DNA of 64,000 bases from Dryococelus australis (lineage: Eukaryota > Arthropoda > Insecta > Phasmatodea > Phasmatidae). The position numbers and the translations under genes were made by a program. The DNA lies in the NCBI GenBank assembly GCA_029891345.1, contig CM056994.1, positions 221,196,491 to 221,260,490 on the forward strand, read 5' to 3'. Below, in pieces: positions 47,011-58,300 of this stretch (position 1 is the stretch's first letter; the number at the start of each line of letters is the position of its first letter). The notes beneath the pieces are model-generated. The model was not told the DNA's origin. It made no database searches and was given only the letters and a program-made list of their open reading frames with translations.

Positions 47011-49760
47011 GTTTGATACGGATGCTTTGTAATGTTTAGATATTATGTTAACACTCTAGTACATTGTTATTGTTTTTCTGGTATTGAAATCTGTATCCTC
47101 ACCTTCATCCTTTTAGTGTTTTAGGTTTTGTGGTAATTCCCATTTTCTAATCATCTTTATTTTTTTTTGCTGTACCCGTCTTACCCTGAGGCATTCGGAG
47201 GTCCCGCAGTGGTGCTTCTGCTACTTTGGTTCCGCCCTTGGATGGTGAGAGCTCTTTGCTTCTTGAAGATAGATGGCCGATGTATTCCTCCTTGCTTCAC
47301 AGTGCTGAGTGCCCCAGAAGATGCTACACACACGCATGCATAATGAGTTTCATCATCAATCTTACATCCCCGGGGATGTACCCTCTTCTCGTTTGGAAGT
47401 TTTATGAACTTCGCGTCGAACTTCACCTTGCCTGGCATTCTTTCTAATCTTTGATCTTCTTCCTTGTTCTTCGGACTATTTTATATTACTAGAACTGTTT
47501 ATTTGTGTGTATTGTGTGCTAGTGCCCAGGTACTCTCTCCTGATTGCACTTGGATGTTTGCTTAGAAGTAACGAGGTTTTTAAGGGGTGGGAGTTTCAAC
47601 ATGTTCGTTGAGCATGGTTGAAGATTTGCACTTTCCATTAACTTTCCCCTGCTTTCTTAAGGTTTTGAGGTGCCCTCTATACAGGACTGTGACAGTCGCC
47701 ATTTGCCTCAGCGACACGAGCGCTGCTTTGTTTTAGTTTGGCCGCCACCTTGATCGCTGTGCTCGTGCTGACCTCCATGTAATGTCGCTTTCCCCATTCC
47801 CCCCTCCCCACCATGTTGTTTACCCCCGTCGGCTTCAGCATTAACAATAATTCCCAGTGAAGTCACTTCTTTATCTACCCCAAGTGTAGGCAGTTAGGCC
47901 TCAACGAAGTGCTGTGATGACATGATACTCTGATAGGCCTGTGGGCTAGCAATTTACGTCGACTAGTGTTTTCAGTGGAGCTTCACCAAAATGTAATATC
48001 AATTCTGTCGAGAATTCTTTCAAGGTTCTTTAATATGTTAGTAGTTGTATATTGGGATGAAATGAGAAGTTGATCATTTGACGTAATGAGTTGGGGGTCG
48101 TAGTGTGTGTCTTTGGACACTTTTAAAATGATTTAATGATAGTGTAGCCTTTTTAGCTGGTCGTGTATGTACTTGGTGCCTGATATTTTTGTAGGATACT
48201 TCATGTACTAGATTTGTATTTTAATTACGTTTGTCTGGCCAGCATTATTTAGACGTTTTGGGTGTTTAAGCATTTATTCTAGTCAAGTTCATTGCTTCAT
48301 TTGGCTATTAGTTGTCAACTGCGGCTTCCACTCATTACTTGTTTAGTAACCTCTTTTACCTTAGCGTTTTGTGTTTTCATTTACTGGTTAGGGCTTTAAT
48401 GGCCTGCTGTTTTATTTTTATTATTTTCAGGTGCCCCTAACCAGTTTGTAAGGGATTACTCCTTTTAATGTAAAGATTTAGTTTGTATTTCCGTTCGGCG
48501 CTTTGAAGGGCTGCAGGCTGCCACCTTTTGGTTTGTCCCTGTGACTCTCTGAAACTTTTTAACGTTAAATATTGGCGCTGTGCCTTCTTTGTAGATCTTT
48601 AAGGTAGTTAATGTTTTTAATAGAGTATCCTACCAGAAGTATTATCCCCTTGTGAGATGCTCATGTACTTTGGCATTTGTTTGTTCACCTCGTAGAATTG
48701 TTCTGCGACAATTTGTTGTGTGAATTTTTTTTATCATCAGTGTATTTTGAGTACCTAAAATGTTTAACCTTCCTTAACTACTTGTGTTTATTTTGCATAA
48801 TTTGAGACTCAATAGTGGTCTTGTTTCCGTCATGCCTGTCTGATGTGATGCTTTGAGACAGCAGCCTGAATTCTCGTCACTACGAGTGGTTATCAAAAAG
48901 TGAACGACTGCGTTCACTTGAAAATTGTTCTCGTCACGAGTTGATTAAGGCCTTCAGTACCTTTAATTTAATCTGCCCTTAACTTAATTACTCTGAGATT
49001 TCATTTTATTCAATTTGTCAAACCTGATAATGTCTTGTTTTGGTTGTAGAATTGTCTACAAGGTTGCTTGATGTAGTTAGCTGAGTTTACCTTAGCAAAA
49101 ATAAAAGTGATTAAATCCAAAATGGATTCTTAATTCTAATTTGTTTTGGAGTTAATTCTCTTTACATTCTAGAGTTATTTTGTATCTATTGTACGATTTG
49201 TGCCCTTGTGTGATGCAACACAAAACTTCCAACTTTTGAAGTTCACATCAATTATCTGCGGTAGGGTGTAGAAATACCGGCTGCCATGTTCTCAACACCG
49301 ATACTTGCCATTTCTAATCATTGCCAAAGCTCAGAGCGGGGGTGTGCTCGGGCCCTTATACCACCCAGACGGTTGCAGCATTTGTATCTCTCTGCGGGCT
49401 GAGGAAGTTTCCTTCACCAGACCGCAAAGAACACATAGCCCAGAGGTCAGGATGCCCTGCACGTCCTGGCGCAACTCAGACCAGCAAAGCCACGGACCGA
49501 TACTTGCCGACCTCAGATTTTTCGTTTCGTATGGCTTAAATTCACTTTCACAATCATGCCGCACATACTATTTACGAATTAACTCTTTCTTGATTACAGG
49601 GACACATTGTCTGGGCCCATAACCTGTTAGAACTATTGATATACATTATTAACTTTAGAGCCATACATAATCACAACATCCATCTTAAGGTTACATGCTC
49701 AACTTTCTGTTTATGTACGTTAGTGCACCCTAGCGGCGTGAATCCCAACTAGATGTTATG
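47011..49760. other. No recognised gene; probable 3' region of Z
   Basis: A purine-rich AAGGGGTGGGAG at 47,582-47,593 could be a polypurine tract of Z, in which case an LTR would start just after it, but no 5' copy exists in the window to test this. The rest is AT-rich. A GC-richer patch at 49,300-49,540 has open frames on both strands but no recognisable domain. Confidence 0.35.
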
Positions 49761-52105
49761 TTTACAATTTTGTGACACATATTGCTTATATGGATGACAT
49801 ATTCATCCGAGGCGATAATTTCAGAGAGCATATTTCAAATATAGAAAAACATTTGACAGACTCAGAGAACTCAATGTAAAAATCAATGCCCAAAAGTGTT
49901 TTGCCCAACAAAGAATTAAAATACTAGGACACTACATAACCCCCAAAGGTGTAAGTAGTGACTCACAAACAATTGAAGCTATTAAACAAATGACACCATC
50001 TGCAAACGTTAAACAAGTAAGAACATTTTTTTTGGGTATGATGTCTTAGAAGGTACGTACATAAGTATGCAAATATAGCTGAACCGTTAATAGAATTAAC
50101 AAAAAATAATAAAGAATATAAATGGGGACGAATGGAACATTCAGCATTTTTAGAATTAAAACAGGGCATAAAGGAAGCGCCATTTTTTAAATGATGAAAA
50201 TAAACAAACAATTTTTGCATGTGTCACATTACAAAAAGCGATAGGGGCGGTTTTAATGCAACAGGAGCATAATAGCAAGAATAGCGATATAATTGTTTTC
50301 GCATCTAAGAAGTTATCACCTAACGAAACCAGACAGTCTACAACAGAGAGGGAGTTAGTTGCTATTAAATATTTTTTCAATTACTTTAGGAAATATTTAT
50401 ATGGCAGAAAATTTATAATTGAAACTGACCATGCTAGTCTCGGGTAAAGAGTATGGCCGAACACAATATTAGTATACAAAAAATGGCTATTTCATTGGTA
50501 CAATATGATTTTGAACCACAAATTGTGAAAGGCAAATTAAACATCCTCCCTGTTACATTACAGGACTAGCACAACTACAATATATTAAAATTAATGCTTG
50601 ATCTTTACAAAAATAGAAAATAAAAAGTCAAAAAATGATAATATATAGTCTTCACAGGAGTAATATACCACAACCCAGAAAAACATAACGAAGTGCGCTA
50701 TTTAATTGTCAAATATATAAATAATAATTGGCAGGAACTCAAAAATCTTATGGAAAACAACCTACACACTTGCAAGTCAAAAGTCTGTAAAAGCATTAAT
50801 GAATTAGAACTTACTAGATTAACATTACTTTCTAAATCAAGTGCAGAATTATTTCAGATAGCTAACGAAATAATTCAAGAAAGGAGCCCTACAAAAATCA
50901 ACTTTTCTAGCTTAGATACTCTCCTAAATACACAAATTGTAATGAAAACCATACAATATATTACCTCACTGTATACACTCATGAACAAGAATATATTAAC
51001 ATTGAAAACTATCAGGAACTATTATTGTGCCCCATTCAACAAACTAATCAGTCACCATTCTCTGAACAGTATGAGCGAGATCCCTACATACAAAAATTTT
51101 AAATTGCTCTAACACAGCCACAAAAAAACTGAGCCCAAACTCTCCAGATGTTGCAAGATAGCAGCAAATGGGGAAATTTGTTATAAAATGCATACACCAA
51201 TAGAAGAACAAAAATTAACATTAATCCCAAATCATTATATTAATTAAATTATAACAGCACATCACGATTCAGCACTTGGAGGCAGCCATTTTGGTACATT
51301 TAAACACTACAAAAAATTAAACAAGCATATTATTAGGATTCAATGAATAAAGACATGAAAGATTACATAAAACATTATCCCACATGCTAAAAAATTAAGC
51401 CTAACAACACAAAACCAATGGGACTCTAACAACCAATTGAACCATCCCCATTACTACAATCATGGGTGCGAAGGGACCCTAGTAAACCACACGTAAAGGC
51501 AACCGGTATATTTTAGTAGTGACTGAATTTTTCAGCCTATTTTAAAAGCGAAACCTGTAAAAACCATTGATGCACAAGTATGCACAGAATTCATTAAAGA
51601 TGTTATTTTAAGATATGGTCGTCGTCAGCAAATTTTGACTGACAGGATAACTTCATTTAATAATAATTTAATAAAAACACTGTTGAATAAACTACAGTCG
51701 ACTCCCAATATCCGCGAGCAGATTATTCGCTTTGCGGCATATTCAGAAAGATAAAAATCAATTTTGGAAATTAACTCAAACACTGCCAGAACGAAGTTAT
51801 TTAATAGAATGCCCATCCTAACTAATGGAATTCGTAACAGGTACTCTCTGAAAATAACTGTGGAAGGAAATATATTTGTTTATCGATGCAAATGTAACTC
51901 AAAATGTGTTCCCGATGGCACGAGCTTAATTACGTCGCAAGACAATGAGCTGACAAAAACGCACAACTCGCTAACCTAGCTGCCGCCTGCCAGGTATAGC
52001 CGACCCGGCGTGACCACTGCATTCCTCCTGTGTATTGCATTCCCACGGTGAGTGAAAGTTTTATCTCACCAGTCAGTTTTATTTTTGCTCATTTTCAGCC
52101 AAAAA

Positions 52106-52477
52106 ATGTCTGCAAAACGTAAATGTGTGGTTTTAAATGTACAGCAGAAGCTGGAAATTATTAATAAACTTGAAGGAGGAAGTGTAATAAAACAGCTTTT
52201 ATTTGTGTATGGAGTGGGAGAAACAACAATTCGGGTTATATGAAACAATAAATCCAAACTTATTGAGTTTGTGGGCAGTGCGGACTCGACAAGTGGATTG
52301 GCGAATAGGAAAACGATGAAACTATCGATGTACGTGGAACTAGATAAGGCTATGCTGGAATGGTTTAACCAGATACATGCTGCGGGAATGCCAGTATCGG
52401 GCTTAGTGTGTGTGAAACAAGCCCTATATTTTTTTGAAGTACTGGGAATGGAAGGCGAAACTTGTTTCCTACATTAA
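52106..52477 (+). pseudogene. Tigger transposase N-terminus (CENP-B-type HTH)
   Basis: The reading starts [19 protein letters not shown] and continues [40 protein letters not shown] and [20 protein letters not shown], the two helix-turn-helix units of pogo/Tigger transposases and CENP-B that bind the transposon ends. The first segment (52,106-52,243) ends at TGA; the second (52,271-52,477) is in the same general order and stops soon after the second HTH. The DDE domain does not follow. It lies inside the Tigger TIRs on the plus strand. Confidence 0.8.
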
Positions 52478-52760
52478 ACACTGTTTTCCACACGCTGAAA
52501 CAGCTGGCTGTATGCCACACGCACTGGACAGTGTGGGAGGTGTGTGTGTGTAACATGGGCGACATGTGGTTTGCTTTGCACATCTTTGTTTCCCCTCTCC
52601 GGGGGGAAGGTGGCCTGTTGCCTAACAACCGAGTGACGTCAGTCTGCCCTCCCTCTTACATTCAGATTCCAGTATCACTCGGCGATAAACACCGCATGCA
52701 TCCCGCTGCATTTGTAATAACTGTAGCTGCGTATTTCTTGTAATGTTTGTGAGAGAACTA

Positions 52761-52867
52761 CCGTGATAACCCGCATATTTTACTCACTTTATATTCCGGT
52801 TTTGTAAGGGGTGCATAAATTAAATATACGTATACGTATAGGCTGTAAAATATGCGGGTAAATACAG
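52761..52867. mobile_element. 107-bp palindromic MITE inside the Tigger
   Basis: Inverted arms CCGTGATAACCCGCATATTT and, on the opposite strand, CTGTATTTACCCGCATATTT, both continuing TAC, are flanked by TA (52,759-52,760 and 52,868-52,869). The centre holds a self-complementary TATACGTATACGTATA-type run. The size, TA target and inverted arms fit a mariner-type MITE nested in the Tigger. Confidence 0.72.
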
Positions 52868-53270
52868 TAGTTTGTCATGGATAGGCTAGATTTCACACTG
52901 AAACATCCAGTATTCAGTTACAACCATACGAAACTTAGTGTTAAAAAAAACTGTATTTTTCTCTTAGTATCCGGATTGTCCGCAATTTTGGGTTATCCGC
53001 GGCAGTCATCCCCTTCATTATCACGGATAATCAAGAGTCGACTGTACATATTAAAGGCCTCAAAACTGCAAGTTATAACCCCTCTTGTAATGGTTTAGTA
53101 GAATCTGTGAATAAAGTTCTACGTCAGCAATTAACAGCATGTGTGCATGAGGACCCTGCAGCATGGGAAGAATATGTGGATTCTATTACTTTAAACTACA
53201 ACATGACGGTGAACAGTAGCACAAAATTCACTCCATTTTATTTTGTCTAGTTCCTTGATCATATTACCGT

Positions 53271-54312
53271 ACAAACAGTTTCTTCCAGTCAAGTTCTTCG
53301 ATCATCTCAAAGCTTTAACTTGTTCTCCACAAATTACCCCTCATGCTCCGCAACTGATCCCTCATGCTCCATGAATGACTCCTCATGCTCCACAACTAGC
53401 CCCTCACACAATCCGGGCTTTGAATTCATGTTGTGGTTTGCTGATTTTTTATGTTGCAACACTCTTCGGGTATAAGGAAATAAGCAAGTGCCTATTTATC
53501 AAGTGGATTGAGTTCACTTCTTCTCAGCTCTAGATGATTTACTAAAGCCAGGGTCAAAACTGAACCCTTCGAATCTATTTTTTCTTCCTCTTGGCATAAC
53601 TTGTATACTATCATCAACTGTGTTTTCTATTACGTCTACATTCTACACAGCGACATTCGAGTTCTTGAATGCTCTAGTACAATATCCGTCATCATGGGGC
53701 TCTGGTTTCCTATAGCTACAGTCCAGCAACATATTGTATTTTCTACTGCCATATTTTTCCACCTCATAGATAAGTTGGTTTATCATATTAGGTTCCATAC
53801 TTGACAGGAACCAACAAACATTTTTCGATGTAATTTACATATTCGGTGAAACATAATATTTTAAAGGATTGCTGAATGCACATCGCTTCAGTAAAATACC
53901 ACTAACATTAGGCTTTGACTTGGAGAGCACTGGCGTAGGTTGTGTTTTACAATCAGGTGACGTTGATGCAGGTCGCATCTCCATGTTCGTTGAGGTAAAA
54001 GGCAGGCCTTCGTATTCACAGTTCATCTTCATTTTATGATGAGAGTGCCCTTCCAAATTGATGGTTTCAGAACAACTGCCACTTTTGTGTAGAAAAGTGA
54101 TTATTTTTTATATTAAAGAGCCCAGCTTCTGCTCACAGAAGGCATTCTTTCATATATTTTGAATGTAAAATTCTTGAGAGTTCTATGAGAGAACCCATAT
54201 ATGTACTTGTTCACTCCAGAAGAAAACACTGAGATACTACCCTATACACCTCCATTATAAAAATAAGTGCCTGGCCTACTCAAATAACATACTAGTTTAC
54301 ATTTCCTGCCAT
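53271..54312. other. No recognised gene
   Basis: AT-rich. A short local repeat of a CTCATGCTCC / ACAACT type motif lies at about 53,335-53,410 (four loose copies). A minus-strand open stretch at 53,835-54,056 has no recognised domain. The left part may be further 3' sequence of W. Confidence 0.45.
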
Positions 54313-54869
54313 GGTACTAGTAGTAGGGAAATTATGAATTGGGCCAAGGGCATCGGGCATGGGAGCGCAAGAGCCGGGGAGCCGCCATATTGTTATATAT
54401 GTCACAGATTACCATCTTGGATGTCATTAACCTTTTACTACAACCTTTAACCTTGACCCTGGGGACCTTTGGCCCCAAAAAAATCCTCAAAAAATCCCAA
54501 AAATAAGTTTTTTTAATTCCGAAAAAAATTTATTAAAACTTTAAGGATTGGGTTATATCAGATGATGCAATGAACTACTTAATATTTAAAATATTATTAT
54601 AAAATAATTGTTTTTTACATTATTTTTTGTGTGTTGTATCCTTTTATCACTCTCAACTTTAAAGTGGTTCTATGAGAACTCGCTTATGAACGTTAAGATC
54701 TGTAAACAGAATGATGATAAAGATTTTTGTATAAAAATGCACGGATAGCTGATTGTATACACAAAAACTAATTCTGCCAACATGTACAAATTGTGGAAAC
54801 AATAGGTGAACCATTTTTCTTATATGCATGGATGCAGGCAGACGACAAACCGAAGAAATGATCAAAGGA

Positions 54870-55010
54870 TTGTTGTGGATTGGGATTGATCAGTGTGGAT
54901 TGGGATTGATTTGAATTGTATAGATTGGTGTGGATTGGGGATGATTTGTGTGTAGATTCATGTAGTTTGGGATTGATTGGTGTGTGGTTGGTGTGGATCG
55001 GTGTCTGAGA
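54870..55010. repeat. Degenerate TGGATTGGGATTGAT-type array
   Basis: About nine loose repeats of GTGTGGATTGGGATTGAT-like units inside the TIR element. Confidence 0.8.
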
Positions 55011-55194
55011 AGAGCACGAATGATTAACGTCCTGGCAGCCGTCGTACTTTCCAAGTCTTCATAGCCTGTCAGTATTGAAATTTAAATTAATGGCAATTAA
55101 GCCTATATAAATGCTGATCCTTACCATGATTATAAAATACTCGTGCATGTGATCACTATTAATATGATGGGCCTTGTTTAGTCACATTAACAAT

Positions 55195-55605
55195 GTCAAG
55201 GTCACTTGCATCTAATATGGTGGTAGAAGTCTGTAACATGATATATTTGCTGACATTTATGTATTTTTCTCGAGTTTTGTTTTCAAGGTCATAGGGGGAA
55301 GGTCGAGGTAGTCTGCATCTAATATGACGGTAGTAGTCTGTAATGTCATATGCTTGTTGACTTTTATGTAATTTTTCTCTAGCTTTGGTTTTCAAGGTCA
55401 TGGGGTCAAGGTTGAGCTTACCTGCATCTAATATGGTGTTGGTAGTCTGTAATGTGTTATGCTTACTGGCTTATGTATTTTTCTTGAGTTTTTGTTGTCA
55501 AGGTTGAGGCAGTCTGCATCCAATATGGTGGTAGTAGTCTGTAATGGCATATGCTTGTTGACTTTTATGTGTTTATTCTCGGATTTGTGTTTTCAAGGTC
55601 AGTGG
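55195..55605. repeat. Tandem array, about four units of 92-109 bp
   Basis: GCATCTAATATGG-type anchors recur at 55,208, 55,315, 55,424 and 55,516. Each unit also holds a GTAGTCTGTAAT block and a TCAAGG(TCA/TTG) block. Exact TCAAGGTCA occurs at 55,196, 55,283, 55,392 and 55,593, with a fifth in the right TIR at 56,075. Confidence 0.9.
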
Positions 55606-56362
55606 TCAGGGGTCACAGGTCAAACTTCTATTGCTAATGGGCACTGGCTTTCAATATGGTGGACAAGTGATGTATACAAAGTTGGTGGTTGCCTATCAAG
55701 ATGGTGATCGCCTACCGAGTTGGGGGTTGCCTACCAAGATGGCTGACTGGGAATATTCGAGAGGGTGGTGGTCTGATGACTAATTTGTCTGGTGAGGGAA
55801 GTGAGGGAACCTTGGGAAATTTTAGTTTTTCAAAATAATTCTTAATAAGATTTTTTTTTTTTAAAGTTACCTGTGTCTGATCCTGGTTTGCTTATACCTC
55901 TTGCCTGCTCCAGGAAAAGTGGGAGATTTTTGGAGATCCTTTTTTAGTATTTTTAAATAAATTTTAATTATTATTTATAATAATTTTTTTTCTGGATTTT
56001 TTGTTTAATTTGTTTACTTGTTTGGAATTTTTTAGGGTTTTTTGAGGGTTTTTTGCATTCGAAGGTCCCCGAGGTCAAGGTCAAAGTATGTGGATCAGGG
56101 TAAAAGGTTAATGACATCCAATATCCCAGCCAGTGATGTATCAACATGTCCGCTCCCCAGCTCCTCCACTCCCATGCCCAATGCCCTTATGCCCAACTCA
56201 TCATTTCCCTACTACTGGTACTATTTGTTTCCCATATTTAGTAGTTATTGATCAATTGTTTGCTGAGATATTATAAAAACTTTACTGGTTCATGTTGTGC
56301 TATCGTACAAAATGGTGGATAGATTTACGTGTATAGACTAATTTGAAGGTGGTCATATATAC

Positions 56363-58296
56363 TGATGCCATCGGGTGAGACAGAAGACGAACGATGACAC
56401 AAATTACTTACTGATGAGGGCACCAGCGGTGTTTCCCCAGTCACTCCACTGTTGAGACTCGAAGTTCTCAGGGATGCTGTGGGTTCCGTGTGTCCGTCTC
56501 ACCCGAATCTACTTTCGATACACTTTGCCTTAGTAAACATCATTACCAAACTTTTAGCAAACAATGGTAAGAGGTAGCTGTCATTACAAAGAGAAAACAC
56601 TTGATGCACTGTACTACTTCCTTTTATTATTACCACTCGAACAAAGAAAACTTACCAGAAATTTATTTATGCATTACTCTCTGTTGTGTCTAGCCAACTT
56701 CCATTGGGTGCTCCCCAGCTCGAAATTACTCTAGCGCACATCCTAGATAGATGACTTCTCTGTGGTGTTTGAAAACACAATCTTCACAAGGGAAGGAGGT
56801 CATCAGCCGCTAGGGTGGACTGACAATTTTCCCTGAAGATAGGGCGCAGAGAATAATTAAATTAGACAAAAATAAGCAAGTTACATGAACACGTGTGAAT
56901 ATTTTGGCATCACTAACGTGGACTTGTCGGGGCTCGTCTTGCCGCATGTGGTTAGTGAGGTGACGACCTATACACATAGCCGGCTAGGACAGAAATAATG
57001 TCACCGTACAAAATTACATACAGTCACATATATACATTTGGAAAATGGTGGGGCATGGCATGAGTGGTCACATTAAACATGCACGCACATGAAAGCAGTA
57101 TTAGATGGTGTGTATGCCACTGGATAAGTGTTGCAGCAGAGCATGTGGTGCAGGTGAAGTTGTATTTCTCCGCAAAGACAGTAAACTCTGGTCAAACAAA
57201 ATCTTATTCTGGTTGGGAAAATAATTCCATTGCTGAATAAATCGGTTTTGAGCTTCTAGCATGCCAGATAGCAAGAAAATCAGACATTGGAAATGACCAC
57301 GTGGTCATACATACAAATCATCAATTACACGAAAAATTAATTTAACCCTAAATAAAATTATGGTGAACATGATGTTACACAAATAAAGCCTCAAATGGGG
57401 GTGGCATAGATATCGACTTGGCGGCTATGAACCACGAGGTCGCAAAATATTTAGCCGTAAAATTACTAAACATGAAAAATACCCTTGAATACATACATGA
57501 AAACAAAGCCCTTAGAATTGCACGCAGTAATATACAGACATTACAATGAAGCGCCTTTAGCATAGGCAGATGGCGCCTGATTCAAACTGCCGGGTCGCAT
57601 GACCTCTCCGACATCTTTCCTCCCTTTCTCTTGGTTTTTAAGTTTCAAAAAGCTGCTAGGGCATAAAATATTATTTAAGCGGAAGCATAATTCTGGGGAA
57701 ATTATCTTGCAAAAACGAAGCCGAGCAAAGGTTAACCGGTATACTAAGAAAGAGGTATGGTAATCTACATTAGTGCAAAAAGTTTGAAGGGCGTACGTGA
57801 AAGCGTCTTACCTCGCCAGACTTCCTACAACGACTGCACCGAGGCTAGCATCGCACGGACCTACCATGGCTGCCTACGGGGTTCACATAAGCGAAAGTGC
57901 TATGCACGCTGAGTAAAACTTTTATATATGAAAATAAAGTGGCACAAAATGATTTAAATACTGTTTTACATTCTAGATTTTTCTTATTAATTTTCTGTAT
58001 CATTTTAATGTCTCTTTCTGATGGCGTTCACGCCGGAATATTACTGTTCTTAATCTCCGTGCAGCACGCACTTTGAATTCATAACCAAGCGTTTTGCAGG
58101 ATTGACAAACATGCATTTTCAAACACTTTAATAAGACATTTTTGAACCTGAAAAATAAAAAGACACATTTTACTCTACAAATAATATTCCGTTGTAGGAA
58201 AGTTCAAATTGGAGCCTCTTTGCGCACATGCATGTACACGTCACGTGCGTGGTGAGCACCATAATGGACTTAGCCGTTGGCTGTTAGTCGGTGTCA
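56363..58296. mobile_element. Solo LTR, family S, copy 2
   Basis: 1,934 bp starting TGATGCC and ending GGTGTCA, flanked by a 4-bp duplication ATAC (56,359-56,362 and 58,297-58,300). It matches copy 1 (35,967-37,802) end to end with many substitutions and small gaps. On the minus strand a TATATAAAAG box lies near 57,915 and an AATAAAA near 56,620, suggesting minus orientation. It lies 140 bp right of the TIR element. Confidence 0.75.
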
Positions 58297-58300
58297 ATAC

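Larger units (their letters stand above)
51695..53044 (+). mobile_element. Tigger/pogo-like DNA transposon in W integrase
   Basis: 1,350 bp with inverted ends CAGTCGACTC...GAGTCGACTG, each next to TA (51,693-51,694 and 53,045-53,046), the Tc1/mariner-pogo target. The inverted similarity continues degenerately inward (TATCCG, GATAAT). It carries only the N-terminal DNA-binding part of a transposase; the catalytic DDE domain is absent, so this is an internally deleted, non-autonomous copy. Adjacent W integrase text resumes directly at the right edge, so the insertion followed W. Confidence 0.88.
49770..53270 (+). mobile_element. Errantivirus-like pol fossil W, split by a Tigger
   Basis: A 5'-truncated plus-strand element starting inside RT (YMDDIF near 49,790), then a HYITPKG-type block near 49,930, RNase H (FASKKLSPNETRQSTTEREL and IIETDHASLG, about 50,300-50,445), the RNase H-integrase linker, an integrase zinc region (about 51,240-51,420) and core (about 51,560-51,692, resuming 53,045-53,270 with YNPSCNGLVESVNKVLRQQL). 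Blocks match element Y closely, so W belongs to the same lineage. No LTR, gag or env was recognised. There are many breaks. Confidence 0.75.
54319..56216. mobile_element. Non-coding element with about 185-bp TIRs and 6-bp TSD
   Basis: 1,898 bp bounded by GGTACT duplications (54,313-54,318 and 56,217-56,222). The ends are inverted repeats of roughly 185 bp at about 80% identity, starting AGTAGTAGGGAAAT and ending ATTTCCCTACTACT; shared blocks include GGATGTCATTAACCTTTTAC. The interior holds no recognised gene but two tandem arrays. AG/CT termini, long TIRs and a 6-bp duplication are features associated with Polinton/Maverick elements, so a non-autonomous relative is possible; no Polinton gene is present. 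Another TIR superfamily cannot be excluded. Confidence 0.8.

Noticed and set aside
54661-54865. Minus-strand open frame inside the TIR element
   Set aside because: It is short, AT-driven, without any domain, and not positioned like a transposase gene.
35967-58296. Family S repeats as the two LTRs of one 22-kb element
   Set aside because: Each copy has its own 4-bp duplication, and the pol fossils between them do not form one element.
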